DNA of 64,000 nucleotides, taken from assembly GCA_002747035.1 (NCBI GenBank), contig PDRZ01000027.1, positions 1 to 64,000 of the forward strand, read 5' to 3'. Positions 1 through 8,834 of this stretch are shown here, in pieces; the first letter of the stretch is position 1; each line of letters opens with the position of its first letter. This DNA is from Rhodobacterales bacterium. GTDB lineage: Bacteria; Pseudomonadota; Alphaproteobacteria; Rhodobacterales; Rhodobacteraceae. The notes beneath the pieces are model-generated. The model ran no database searches, was not told the DNA's origin, and saw only the letters and a program-made list of their open reading frames with translations. A program made the translations under genes and the position numbers.

Positions 1-99
1 GTCCCCATGACCGTTACCCCGCGTTTTAACACTATGGCTAAAACCTAGTCCCGAGCCATGAACAAAGGTTTAAGGCGCAAAGATGCCGTTACGGAACCC

Positions 100-214
100 A
101 AAAGCGTCCTGTCAAAAACCTGACTCACGGGTTTTTGGCAGGACGCGCGAAACACATAACTGTCGCGCTGCCTTCGCCCTTTTCCCGGTCTCAGGTCAAA
201 GGCCAAACGCTTTA
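100..214. repeat. 115-bp MITE-like repeat, copy A
   Basis: A 115-bp element starting AAAAGCG and ending CGCTTTA. It is about 88% identical, without gaps, to the element at 37786-37900. The first 43 bases after the end (104-146) form a hairpin with 17-bp arms (GCGTCCTGTCAAAAACC against GGTTTTTGGCAGGACGC, one G-T pair) around an 8-base loop. It lies in the non-coding stretch 1-423 beyond the 3' end of the extensin-family gene. I see no convincing gene in 1-423; the open frames there cross the repeat and resemble nothing known. Confidence 0.75.
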
Positions 215-316
215 TTCATCACAACAATCCAGGGAGAAAGTGCAGGTTTCTGTTGCCAGGTACCTGCGAACCCCGCCCGATCCCAATACCCCGTGAGGGG
301 GGCGCACGGTCGAGTA

Positions 317-340
317 AGTAAATTTCACGTAAAATTTACT
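317..340. promoter_or_regulatory. 24-bp near-perfect AT-rich palindrome
   Basis: A 24-base inverted repeat with arms AGTAAATTT and AAATTTACT and 22 of 24 positions symmetric, in otherwise GC-rich DNA downstream of the extensin-family gene. It looks like an operator for a dimeric regulator, but no promoter or target gene can be assigned within the window. A C7-TAT-G6 hairpin follows at 388-403. Confidence 0.35.
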
Positions 341-423
341 GTGCCACGCCGCTGCCGTGTCTGTGCCGCCCCGCTGCGCAAAAGTCACCCCCCCTATGGG
401 GGGCTCCTGATCACCGTTAACCT

Positions 424-1188
424 TTAGCGACAATAGCTGCCCGACCGGTATCGGGCCGTATCAAAATGAAAGTGGTCCTGATGATATCGGTCGGCCTGGG
501 GGCCAAGAACGGTGCCAAAGGGGCCACAGGCGGCAGCGTGCATTTTTCTAAGCGCCTTGCCTTTCCGGCCCCGCCCCCAATCCCGCAATACACTGATATC
601 GCTTCCATCTTTCAATTGAATGGCCGAAATATCAATGGCGCGCCCGCGGCCATGCTCCGAGATTTTGGCCCCCGCCTTGTTGTTACGTGTGCGACAGGAA
701 TAATGCGCGGCAACGCGCAGCCCCGAAACCCCGCCCCCCTGCCGTTTTACGGCCGGGCGGACACCATTGTTTATCCATGTTTTCAATGCCTTAGCAGTAG
801 CGCAATCCATCACGGAAGGTTGGCTGAGCACCACCCCATCAACCGACCGCACCCGGACTGCGTCAGACAGGCCGCACCCGGCCAGCCTGCCTGTCACCTG
901 ACCGACAGGTTCCCCCTGTAACGCACTGTCACCACAGACTTTTCCAGCTTCCAACTGGCGCTTCTTTCGGCTCCCAAACAGCCGCACCTTCTCTGTTCTA
1001 CGGTTGGGACGCAGAGATCGGAACAGCCCGTTGCGGGACCTGTCGCGAATGCTCTCGGCCGTCGGGGCCCCGGTGATTTCCGAAGCGGCTTCCAGCCCCC
1101 GCCCCATCGGTCGCAGCGAGGTGAGAGGTGCCTCCGTAGCCCCGGCAACAGGAAAAAAACAAAGCAAAATCAGAATCTTGACTTTCAT
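424..1188 (-). CDS. Extensin family protein
   Basis: A 254-residue exported protein of the bacterial extensin-like family. A short signal peptide (about residues 1-17, hydrophobic LILLCFFPVAGA) is followed by a low-complexity Arg-rich stretch (40-75) and the conserved C-terminal domain (about 90-254). The domain holds the family motifs SEHGRGRAIDI and HQDHFHFDTA, a His/Asp arrangement reminiscent of metal-binding M15-type peptidases, and several Cys likely to form disulfides. Function is probably cell-wall related but unproven for the family. The start ATG overlaps the tyrC stop (1185-1188), so it is the last gene of a hisC-tyrC-extensin operon. No strong terminator follows; only a GC hairpin near 388-403. 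Confidence 0.88.
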   Translation of the reverse strand: MKVKILILLCFFPVAGATEAPLTSLRPMGRGLEAASEITGAPTAESIRDRSRNGLFRSLRPNRRTEKVRLFGSRKKRQLEAGKVCGDSALQGEPVGQVTGRLAGCGLSDAVRVRSVDGVVLSQPSVMDCATAKALKTWINNGVRPAVKRQGGGVSGLRVAAHYSCRTRNNKAGAKISEHGRGRAIDISAIQLKDGSDISVLRDWGRGRKGKALRKMHAAACGPFGTVLGPQADRYHQDHFHFDTARYRSGSYCR

Positions 1189-2099
1189 CCGTGCCCACGC
1201 CCAAAATCTGGTTCATCCGTGTCTTGCCCCGCCTCGATGATCCCTCGACGGATGGCGCGGGTCCGGGTGAAATAGTCAAACAACAAGTCACCATCGCCGG
1301 TGCGAATGGCCCGTTGCAGGGTAAACAACTCTTCCGTGAACCGTCCCAGGATTTCCAGAGTCGCCTCTTTGTTATTCAGGAACACATCCCGCCACATGGT
1401 TGGATCACTGGCCGCGATCCGGGTGAAATCCCGGAAGCCCGCAGCGGAATATTTGATGACTTCACTGTCGGTTACACGGCGAAGATCATCCGCCACGCCG
1501 ACCATTGTGTAAGCGATCAGGTGGGGCGCATGAGAGGTTACGGACAACACCAGATCGTGGTGTTCGGCGTCCATTTCCTCAACATTCGCGCCGATCCCTT
1601 CCCACAGGCTGCGCAAACGTGAAACCGCGTCAGCATCGCTGCCTTCCACCGGAACCAAGAGGCAGAAGCGGTTGTCGTAAAGCTCGGCAAACCCGGATTC
1701 GGGGCCTGAATGCTCGGTTCCTGCAAGCGGGTGCGCAGGAATAAAGTGCACGTTTTCAGGGAGATGAGGTCCAACTGCGTCAATCACTGCCTTTTTGACA
1801 GACCCCACATCGCTGATCGTCGCGCCCGGCTTCAATGCCGGAGATATCTCCGCCGCGACCGATCCCATGGCACCAACCGGCACACATAAAACCACAAGAT
1901 CGGCGTCTTTCACCGCCTCGGTCGCGCTTTCGCACACACGATCAACAAGCCCGATCCGGGCGGCGGTTTCGCGGGTGTCCCGGGTGCGGGCATAGCCGAC
2001 GATTTCCCCGGCCAAGCCGCCGCGCTTCATCGCCAGAGCCATAGAACCCGCAATCAGGCCAAGGCCGATTAACGCAACACGTTCATAGACTTGGGTCAT
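1185..2099 (-). CDS. tyrC: Prephenate/arogenate dehydrogenase
   Basis: Oxidatively decarboxylates prephenate or arogenate in tyrosine synthesis, using NAD(P). The N-terminal Rossmann fold shows GLGLIAGS (about residues 12-19), and the conserved HPLAGTEHSGPESG is mid-protein. I chose the ATG at 2099 because it overlaps the hisC stop (ATGA), and an upstream ATG at 2117 would lie inside hisC. About 304 residues, usual for the family. The hisC-tyrC pairing is known in alphaproteobacteria, where HisC-type aminotransferases also serve aromatic amino acid synthesis. Whether the substrate is prephenate or arogenate cannot be decided by eye. Confidence 0.93.
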   Translation of the reverse strand: MTQVYERVALIGLGLIAGSMALAMKRGGLAGEIVGYARTRDTRETAARIGLVDRVCESATEAVKDADLVVLCVPVGAMGSVAAEISPALKPGATISDVGSVKKAVIDAVGPHLPENVHFIPAHPLAGTEHSGPESGFAELYDNRFCLLVPVEGSDADAVSRLRSLWEGIGANVEEMDAEHHDLVLSVTSHAPHLIAYTMVGVADDLRRVTDSEVIKYSAAGFRDFTRIAASDPTMWRDVFLNNKEATLEILGRFTEELFTLQRAIRTGDGDLLFDYFTRTRAIRRGIIEAGQDTDEPDFGRGHG

Positions 2100-3181
2100 T
2101 GTTTCGCCTCCCGCCACCCGGTCAAGGCGTCGATCACACGACTGGTTTGTGCGTCGTCACCCACGGTGATCCGCAACCCTTGAGGAAAGCCATATCCCCC
2201 CACATGCCGCACAATGATACCTTCATTTTGTAACGCCAGATCCGCCGAAATCGCCTCTTCCTCGCTCTTGAACCGAGCAAGGATAAAGTTGCCCTGGCTA
2301 TCGTCACACGCCACCCCCAATTGCCGCAATGCGCCAGACAAGCGGGCACGCTGTTGAGCGTTGATCCGCGCACAGCTCTGCACCCAGTCCTGATCCTGAA
2401 CCACGGCCAGTGCCGCGGCCAGTTGAACCACCGACAGATTAAAGGGTTGGCGCAGACGGGTAAGCACGTCGATGATGTCACGCGGGCCATATCCCCAACC
2501 GATGCGCAACCCCCCAAGCCCGTAGATCTTGGAAAACGTGCGCGTCATCAATACGTTATCGCGCTCAGAGGCCAATTGCGCGCCCCCATCGAAATCATCG
2601 GCATATTCGGTATAGGCCCCATCGATGACCAGTATCACCTGCGCGGGAAGGCCATCGGCCAAACGGGTGATTTCCGCATTTGGCAACACGGTTCCCGTCG
2701 GGTTTCCGGGGCATGTCAGGAACACGATCCGGGTGTGCTCCGTAACCGCGTCCAGGATCGCGTCCACATCTACTACCCTGTCTTTTTCGGGCACCTTCAC
2801 CGGTGTCGCACCAGCCATATGCGCAAGAATTGGATACATGGAAAACCCGTGTTCCGTGTGAATAATTTCGTCTCCCGGACCCGCATAAGCCTGGACCACA
2901 AACTGCAACACCTCGTCCGACCCGACCCCACAGATGATCCTGTCTGCATCAAGCCCATGAACCTCGCCAATCGCGGCTCGCAGTTCGGCATGATCGGTAG
3001 AGGGATAGCGATGCGCGCCCTTCACCGCCTCGACCATGGCACGCAGCGCACTGTCCGGCACGCCAAGAGGGTTTTCATTCGAGCTGAGCTTCAAGACGTC
3101 ATCGCGGCCCGCAATCGTGGATTTACCACCGACATAAAGGTCGATTTCCATGATGCCGGGTTGGGGTTGGATCTGGGTCAT
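2096..3181 (-). CDS. hisC: Histidinol-phosphate aminotransferase
   Basis: A PLP-dependent fold-type I aminotransferase of about 361 residues for histidine synthesis, probably also used for aromatic amino acids given the adjoining tyrC. Family hallmarks are LSSNENPLG near residue 33, the substrate/PLP loop around CPGNPTGT (158-165), and the Schiff-base lysine in RTFSKIYGLGG (Lys218). The start at 3181 is supported by an AAGGAGG ribosome binding site about five bases upstream and by the usual MTxIxPQPGI beginning; the in-frame ATG at 3214 lacks this. First gene of the operon with tyrC and the extensin-family gene. Confidence 0.94.
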   Translation of the reverse strand: MTQIQPQPGIMEIDLYVGGKSTIAGRDDVLKLSSNENPLGVPDSALRAMVEAVKGAHRYPSTDHAELRAAIGEVHGLDADRIICGVGSDEVLQFVVQAYAGPGDEIIHTEHGFSMYPILAHMAGATPVKVPEKDRVVDVDAILDAVTEHTRIVFLTCPGNPTGTVLPNAEITRLADGLPAQVILVIDGAYTEYADDFDGGAQLASERDNVLMTRTFSKIYGLGGLRIGWGYGPRDIIDVLTRLRQPFNLSVVQLAAALAVVQDQDWVQSCARINAQQRARLSGALRQLGVACDDSQGNFILARFKSEEEAISADLALQNEGIIVRHVGGYGFPQGLRITVGDDAQTSRVIDALTGWREAKQ

Positions 3182-3265
3182 CGCGGCCTCCTTGGTTCTT
3201 GTAATAGATCGCAATCCACGACGGGGAAACCCTTTTCAGGTTTGGACCAACTCCGTGGCCCCAAA

Positions 3266-3300
3266 CGAAAAAAGCCGCGTCGGTGTCCCGTCGCGGCTTG
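3266..3300 (-). terminator. Intrinsic terminator of rpsD
   Basis: On the minus strand a perfect 8-bp stem AAGCCGCG...CGCGGCTT is followed by a run of T. It begins about 20 bases after the rpsD stop and also separates rpsD from hisC. Confidence 0.88.
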
Positions 3301-3321
3301 TTCTGTTCGATGTCGAAGAAC

Positions 3322-3942
3322 TTAGTTCTTCGCGTAGAATTCGACCACGAGGTTCGGTTCCATCACCACCGGATACGGCACGTCCGACAGGGTCGGGGTA
3401 CGCACGAAGGTGGCGGTCATTTTCGAATGGTCTACATCCATGTAATCCGGCACATCACGCTCGGGCAGCGCAACGGCTTCCAGCAGAACGGCGAGTTGCT
3501 TGGAACGGTCACGCACTTCGATCACGTCACCCTCTTTCACACGGTAAGAGGGGATGTTGACCTTTTTGCCGTTCACCTTGACGTGGCCGTGGTTCACGAA
3601 CTGACGCGCGGCAAACACGGTGGCAACAAACTTGGCACGATAGACAACGGCGTCCAGACGGCGTTCCAGAAGACCGATCAGGTTTTCACCGGTATCGCCT
3701 TTGACACGCTCGGCTTCGCCATAGATGCGGCGGAACTGCTTCTCGGTCAGGTCGCCATAATAGCCTTTGAGCTTCTGTTTGGCGCGCAGTTGAATACCAA
3801 AGTCGCTGAGCTTGCCCTTGCGGCGCTGGCCATGCTGGCCGGGGCCATATTCGCGACGGTTGACCGGGGATTTCGGACGACCCCAGATGTTTTCACCCAT
3901 CCGGCGGTCGATTTTGTACTTGGCAGACGTGCGTTTGGTCAC
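3322..3942 (-). CDS. rpsD: 30S ribosomal protein S4
   Basis: Primary 16S rRNA-binding protein that starts assembly of the small-subunit body. 206 residues, full length. The N-terminal S4 domain ([18 protein letters not shown]...) and the S4 RNA-binding domain (about 95-155, [13 protein letters not shown]...[25 protein letters not shown]) are intact. A GGAGAT ribosome binding site lies just upstream. It is monocistronic: a good sigma-70 promoter lies at 4060-4087 and a strong intrinsic terminator follows. Confidence 0.98.
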   Translation of the reverse strand: MTKRTSAKYKIDRRMGENIWGRPKSPVNRREYGPGQHGQRRKGKLSDFGIQLRAKQKLKGYYGDLTEKQFRRIYGEAERVKGDTGENLIGLLERRLDAVVYRAKFVATVFAARQFVNHGHVKVNGKKVNIPSYRVKEGDVIEVRDRSKQLAVLLEAVALPERDVPDYMDVDHSKMTATFVRTPTLSDVPYPVVMEPNLVVEFYAKN

Positions 3943-4059
3943 GGCTGATCTCCTTCTTGGAACGACGCCCGCAATGGGCGACTATGAAGGGCGTTGTCCT
4001 CTCTTCGAAAAGCGACAGGCATCTCCTTGCGGAGGCCACCAACACCAATGAATGGACGG

Positions 4060-4087
4060 CTTATAAACGGCTTTGGAGCAGAGTCAA
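4060..4087 (-). promoter_or_regulatory. Sigma-70 promoter of rpsD
   Basis: Minus strand TTGACT (4082-4087), 16-base spacer, TATAAG (4060-4065), giving a leader of about 110 bases before rpsD. The -35 box lies in a small inverted repeat (GCAGAG/CTCTGC). The leader also contains a short CTCCGCAAGGAG hairpin. Confidence 0.6.
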
Positions 4088-4118
4088 GCTCTGCCCCAAA
4101 GCAAAATTCGACGCGTAC

Positions 4119-5183
4119 TCAGGCCGCTTCGTGCATCAGGATCGCGGCCTCGGATTCCGACAGGTTGCGGCGCGCATAGCCGCCATATGCCTGTGGGTTA
4201 TATTCAAACTCCGGGTGATGTTCGAGCAGCCGCCCCCGGTCCACATCACTCAACGTCGCAAGCGCCGTATTCGCCGGGTGGAAGCTTTCCGTTTCGACCC
4301 CGTTCGCGCGCACGATCTGGTGCTCGGGCAACAGAAGGTGGATATAGGTCACTTCGCGCAACTGGCTGTCCGAGACAATGTTGCGCCCGTTGATCAGGTC
4401 CTTGGCCTGCACCAGCACTTCGTCGGTGTTGAACAGGTCACGCGCCACGCGTCCCGCAACCAACATCCGATGTTCTGGCGACACGATCAACTCTTCGTCC
4501 GGGCGTTCAATTCCCAGAGCGCCGGGACGAATGCGCACGGGGCGCAGGCGCGGCATGGCAAAAAGACGTGCGCCGGTCATGCGGCGCGCGCCGATCCACA
4601 ACACCTCTTGCGCGCCGTTATCCTTGGTCCAGACTTTATCGCCTTCCCGCAGATCCTGGATCAACCGGGGGCCGTCCGGGGTGTCAATCCGTGTGCCGGG
4701 TGTGAAACAGATGACCCCACCGGAATCCGGGCCTTTGGGATCGCGCAATTGCGCATCATAGGTCTGGTGTACCACCCAAAGCTCGCGGTCCTGCGGAGGA
4801 AGCTCATTCACGAACATCAACAGTGGCGGTGCGCCCGGAGTGACGTCGATCATTGTTACTGTATAGCTTTGCGACCCGTCGGTGATCACGAAACTGTTGT
4901 CCAGAACCGGTTTATCCAGCTCGACGCCTTCAATGCTGGTCTGGTCCGATATTGCCGCCCCCACAAGCCGATGCACCATGCGTGATGCCCGTCTGCGAAT
5001 GTTCATTTCGTCGTCTGTCTGCTCAAGCCGCAACAACTCACCCGGCCCATCCACCCGGACCGCATCCCCCCGCCAGGACCACGCGGCCCCCACATTGAGA
5101 GAATACACCGGAGCGGCGGCCCAACCGTCCACTTCCGTTTGCGACCAAGAGATGACGAACGTGCCACGAAAGCCCGTTTTCAT
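4119..5183 (-). CDS. Hint domain-containing protein
   Basis: A 354-residue protein whose C-terminal half is a Hedgehog/intein (Hint) domain. The domain begins at ICFTPGTRIDTPDGPRLIQDL (about 170), continues with GDKVWTKDNG and the block-B-like region VSPEHRMLV, and ends near HPANTAL. The N-terminal ~165 residues carry no domain I recognise. Hint domains of this bacterial type are often fused to secreted or surface proteins; here no RTX repeats or signal peptide are visible. The ATG at 5183 was chosen because the longer frame to 5294 has an atypical Cys-rich start; a weak AGGAT precedes it. Autocatalytic processing is plausible but not shown. Confidence 0.82.
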   Translation of the reverse strand: MKTGFRGTFVISWSQTEVDGWAAAPVYSLNVGAAWSWRGDAVRVDGPGELLRLEQTDDEMNIRRRASRMVHRLVGAAISDQTSIEGVELDKPVLDNSFVITDGSQSYTVTMIDVTPGAPPLLMFVNELPPQDRELWVVHQTYDAQLRDPKGPDSGGVICFTPGTRIDTPDGPRLIQDLREGDKVWTKDNGAQEVLWIGARRMTGARLFAMPRLRPVRIRPGALGIERPDEELIVSPEHRMLVAGRVARDLFNTDEVLVQAKDLINGRNIVSDSQLREVTYIHLLLPEHQIVRANGVETESFHPANTALATLSDVDRGRLLEHHPEFEYNPQAYGGYARRNLSESEAAILMHEAA

Positions 5184-5346
5184 ATCCTGTCTGCCTGCCT
5201 CATGTTTTTTTATTAGTGAAAGGTTAACAGAGGACATGCGCGCCGCCAAGATCGCGATTCGGCAGTTTTCACCCCAATTGCAGGAGTGTTGCAAAAATCC
5301 TGACGCGGAATTGCATCATTTCGATAGCGCAACCTGTAGATGTTTA

Positions 5347-6285
5347 TCAGAGCGCGATTTTGAGGCGAATTGACCCCACGAGCTGTCCCTTTGGCTGAGT
5401 GGAAAACTCTTTTCCCAGCCAGGTCAGCCCGTAAAACCCGCTGCGCCCGGATTTGCCCTGCCAATGCACCCCCGCCCGCAAGCGCACACGCTCATCCGTC
5501 GGCCTATACGCAGGCGCAGGCAGGTAGACGCTGTCGTAAACCCTGGCAACATCACCGCCCAAAACAAACGTCATCCCGTTGATCTTATCATTCTGAACGG
5601 TGCGATACCTGTGGCCGGTTACGGGATCACGGACCAAAAGCTCACCACGCGTTGCCACGCGGCCAAACGAAAAATCCGCACCGGCGCGGACAAGATTTTC
5701 AACGCCGGTACGCACCTCGAAAAATGGCCGCAGCTGCGCCTGTTTCCCCAAGGGAATCACATAGCCCACTTCCGAGACCAGCGAAGGATGAAACCCATTG
5801 GGAATCTGGGCAGCCCGGACTGCGGGCGACGGTTCGGACATGTTCAACACGTTATGGATTGCCGCCTGTAAATCATCCAGACGGGTTTGCGGTCCTGTCA
5901 TGACAAGGTCCGCCCCCATGGAAAACTCAACCCCCTGACGTTGAAAATGGGTATGCAGGCCCAAGGACAGCGCCCCGGCATAGGGACGATCCCCCGGTGT
6001 GGGTCGTGTCAGGCTGACTGGCGATATCACTTCACCATTGAAACGGATCTCGAGTATTTCGCCCATGGAGACAGGCAGGTTTCCAGTCCAGTCGCGCCCA
6101 AAGACATGGCTTGAGGCGACGGAGCCGGTACGCCATCGGTCCCCATAGTCCCCGATCAGGTCATTGGTGGTCAAACGGCCATACCCCAACCGTTTCCAGT
6201 CCCCGGCAAAAGAGGGTGTCACAGGAAAAATCAAGGTGCCGACCAGACAGATCACACCAAGGGCGAAGACAAATGTGCGGTTCAT
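5347..6285 (-). CDS. Lipid A deacylase LpxR family protein (DUF2219)
   Basis: A 312-residue predicted outer-membrane beta-barrel. A signal peptide (about 1-27, ending SFAG) precedes alternating beta-strand-like segments, and the C-terminus RLKIAL ends as outer-membrane proteins often do. The motif GDRPYAGALSLGL is characteristic of the LpxR/DUF2219 family, whose founder removes the 3' acyloxyacyl group of lipid A in the outer membrane. The conserved N-terminal TTNDLIGDYGDRWRTGS also fits. The start at 6285 has AGGA upstream. Assignment to the family is firm; the enzymatic activity here is inferred only. Confidence 0.85.
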   Translation of the reverse strand: MNRTFVFALGVICLVGTLIFPVTPSFAGDWKRLGYGRLTTNDLIGDYGDRWRTGSVASSHVFGRDWTGNLPVSMGEILEIRFNGEVISPVSLTRPTPGDRPYAGALSLGLHTHFQRQGVEFSMGADLVMTGPQTRLDDLQAAIHNVLNMSEPSPAVRAAQIPNGFHPSLVSEVGYVIPLGKQAQLRPFFEVRTGVENLVRAGADFSFGRVATRGELLVRDPVTGHRYRTVQNDKINGMTFVLGGDVARVYDSVYLPAPAYRPTDERVRLRAGVHWQGKSGRSGFYGLTWLGKEFSTQPKGQLVGSIRLKIAL

Positions 6286-6383
6286 ATTCCTGTCCCTGCT
6301 ATGCCCCCCAGCCGCGCCACCATAGGGCCAAGCACGCACCCACACTAGTGCGAAGGCGCAACACCCCGCAACAACTTGTCCCC

Positions 6384-8165
6384 TCAGGGCCGGTTCGGAA
6401 GCAGGTTGGACGGAAGCGTCACGGGGAATTGCAACAGGCGTTGGGCAAACCCCTTGCCCTGAGCATCATTGCGCAGCGACGCGACACCGCCGCCGCCCAG
6501 AACCTCGTGAAGCAAAAGGTTCATGCCGCCGCAGCCGGGCAGATAAAACCGTTCCACCTCGCCTTTCAGTTCCCCGGCGAAACAGGCCGCGACCTCATCC
6601 GGCGTCAGAGCCGCCCAGATATAGGGAAGATAGGCAGGATTGCGGGCGATCACGCCGATATTGGCCTTGTCGCCCTTGTCCCCGGCCCGTGCAACCGCGA
6701 CTTGTTCAAGGGGGACCGCGTGACCAGCATCCTTGCCAAGTGGTTTGGGGGCATCGGGTACGGGTCCTGTGTCCTGATGCGCGGATTTGCTGCCTGGTTC
6801 CGGCATCCTGATTGAACAGGTGACTGGTTTTCCGTCAAGCTCGACACTTGGTACAACCTCATTCCCTGCCACAAGAAACGAAAACAGGGCCACCACAGGC
6901 GACGGTTTGGGGCGCCCGCCCCCCGTGAAGAAATGTAACCCCGGAGGGGTGGCCAGCGCCGCCCCGATCAGTTCTTTCAGGAATATCCCGACTGCGCGCG
7001 GATCATCGTGACGCACCGCAGCCTTGAGGGTGATCTCCTCATACTGCCCTGCCCCCGGTGCGCCGCCGAAGGTTTCAAATAGCGTTTCGCGATAGTCCGG
7101 TGCCCCAAGGCTGGCCAGCCGCCCGGACGCCCGGTCCAATGCCGCCTGGGCATAGACCCTTGCCTTTTCTCGCGCCGCACGCCCGTTGAATTGCAACACC
7201 ATGCCAGCACGGTATCCATCCATCCAGGTGGTCGACACTTTGAGCATTCCAGACGGCGCACGGCCTTTGGCCCCCCGCACGATCACGTGGTCCGGCCCGT
7301 CCTCTTCGATCTCCACATCCGCAAAATCACAGATCACATCAGGAAGCAGGTAAGCCCGCGGATCACCGATTTCATAAACCATCTGCTCGGCAATCGTGAA
7401 CCGGTTGACCTCGCCGGATGTCCCATGCGGTTTTGTCACGCTCATACACCCGTCCGGCGCGATTTCAACGACCGGATAGCCAATCGTCGCGATATCGCCT
7501 GCCCGTTCCCAATCCGTGAAGTTTCCACCGGTTGCCTGTGGTCCGCATTCCAGAAGATGCCCGGCCAGCGACCCAGAGGCCAACAGGTCATAGTCTTCCC
7601 AGCTCCAGCCGAAATGATGGACACAGACCGCAAGGGTAAGCGCGCTGTCGGCACATCGCCCGGTGATGACGATATCGGCACCCGCATCCAAAGCCGCAGC
7701 GACCGGGCCCGCACCAAGATAGGCATTCATGGATGCAATCCTGTCCCCGGGCGGGAACGCAGCACCGCTGAACATTTCGCGTTCATCGGCAAACTCAGTC
7801 GCACGTGGCAAAAGGTCGTCGCCCTCGACCACAGCAACCTTCAAATCCAATCCCCGCTCTGCGATCACGTCACGCAGAGCCGCCGCGCAAGCGCGCGGAT
7901 TGACCCCGCCCGCATTGGATAGCACCTTCACCCCCCGCGCCGAAATCTGGTCCAGGTTGGGGACCATCACCTCGGTCACGAAATCCCGGGCATACCCCGC
8001 CGTCGCATCTTTCAACCGTGCCCGCGCCATGATCGACATAGTGATTTCTGCCAGGTAGTCGTAAACCAGAACGCTCAGACCCGGAACGGTCAAAAGTTGC
8101 CCGGTCGCATGGGGGGACTCGCCCCAGAACCCACAGGCACCGCCAATTTTCAAACTACTCTGCAT
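6384..8165 (-). CDS. AtuA family protein (DUF1446 plus AtuA-like C-terminal domain)
   Basis: About 593 residues. The N-terminal DUF1446 region (about 5-450) begins with IGGACGFWGESPHAT and contains SNAGGVNP and the DIVITGRCADSAL segment. The C-terminal ~100 residues (from QVAVARAGDKGDKANIGVIA) form the AtuA-like ferredoxin-fold domain. The name comes from the acyclic terpene utilisation locus of Pseudomonas, where its biochemical role is unclear. The start at 8165 has a GGGAGGA ribosome binding site; the open frame continues upstream over dtd but has no sign of coding. No acyl-CoA carboxylase or dehydrogenase partners are adjacent, unlike typical atu/liu clusters. Confidence 0.88.
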   Translation of the reverse strand: MQSSLKIGGACGFWGESPHATGQLLTVPGLSVLVYDYLAEITMSIMARARLKDATAGYARDFVTEVMVPNLDQISARGVKVLSNAGGVNPRACAAALRDVIAERGLDLKVAVVEGDDLLPRATEFADEREMFSGAAFPPGDRIASMNAYLGAGPVAAALDAGADIVITGRCADSALTLAVCVHHFGWSWEDYDLLASGSLAGHLLECGPQATGGNFTDWERAGDIATIGYPVVEIAPDGCMSVTKPHGTSGEVNRFTIAEQMVYEIGDPRAYLLPDVICDFADVEIEEDGPDHVIVRGAKGRAPSGMLKVSTTWMDGYRAGMVLQFNGRAAREKARVYAQAALDRASGRLASLGAPDYRETLFETFGGAPGAGQYEEITLKAAVRHDDPRAVGIFLKELIGAALATPPGLHFFTGGGRPKPSPVVALFSFLVAGNEVVPSVELDGKPVTCSIRMPEPGSKSAHQDTGPVPDAPKPLGKDAGHAVPLEQVAVARAGDKGDKANIGVIARNPAYLPYIWAALTPDEVAACFAGELKGEVERFYLPGCGGMNLLLHEVLGGGGVASLRNDAQGKGFAQRLLQFPVTLPSNLLPNRP

Positions 8166-8334
8166 GATCCATCCTCCCTTGCCTGAGAAGGCTAGAACCC
8201 GGCAACCTGTTGGGCAATTCCCGTTCAGATCTTTCATGAAAAACCTAACGTAACAGGCAAGGCAAGGCGGGCGCTTCACAGGGTGGACCAATGCGCGTAA
8301 CAGGAGGCAGGCATCAATAAGAAAGGACACCAGC

Positions 8335-8772
8335 ATGCGCGCAGTGTTGCAAAGGGTAAGCGAAGCAAAGGTCACCGTGGATGGCGAAATCATCGGGGCC
8401 TGCGGTGCCGGTTTTATGATCCTCGTCTGCGCCATGAAGGGAGATGAGGCGGAAAAACCGCGCCTGTTGGCCGAAAAGATCGCAAAACTAAGGATTTTCA
8501 AGGATGAGAACGGCAAAATGAACCGTTCGATCCGCGATATCAGAGGCGAGGCGCTGGTGATTTCCCAATTCACACTGGCCGCCGACACGTCGCGCGGCAA
8601 TCGCCCGGGGTTCAGCACAGCCGCAGAACCCGAGTTAGGCAAATCCCTTTACGAAGCGTTCGCCGCGCAGCTCGCCGATCTGGGCATTCCCACCCAAACC
8701 GGACGGTTCGGTGCGGATATGAAAGTGTCCCTGACCAATGACGGGCCGGTGACAATCTCGTTGGACATTTAA
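8335..8772 (+). CDS. dtd: D-aminoacyl-tRNA deacylase
   Basis: Hydrolyses D-aminoacyl-tRNAs (and Gly-tRNA-Ala) as a proofreading step. 145 residues, exactly the usual size. It starts [17 protein letters not shown] and carries the catalytic/adenosine pocket motif SQFTLAAD (residues 77-84) and the cross-subunit Gly-cisPro motif NDGPVT (135-140). AGGA upstream (AAGAAAGGACACC) supports the start. Divergent from the AtuA-family gene with 169 bases between them. Confidence 0.97.
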   Translation: MRAVLQRVSEAKVTVDGEIIGACGAGFMILVCAMKGDEAEKPRLLAEKIAKLRIFKDENGKMNRSIRDIRGEALVISQFTLAADTSRGNRPGFSTAAEPELGKSLYEAFAAQLADLGIPTQTGRFGADMKVSLTNDGPVTISLDI

Positions 8773-8834
8773 ATCCTAGGCCCAAGCCACGCCCTCCGGT
8801 GGGGTGGGTGAGTGCGCCGGAAGGCCTGACGCGC

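Noticed and set aside
388-403. C7-TAT-G6 hairpin as a terminator
   Set aside because: The stem is strong but followed by GTGACTTTTG rather than a T-run; left as a note only.
83-427. 114-codon plus-strand frame
   Set aside because: It runs through the 115-bp repeat and a palindrome; no homology or ribosome binding site.
2321-3325. 334-codon plus-strand frame opposite hisC
   Set aside because: Antisense shadow of hisC with no family features.
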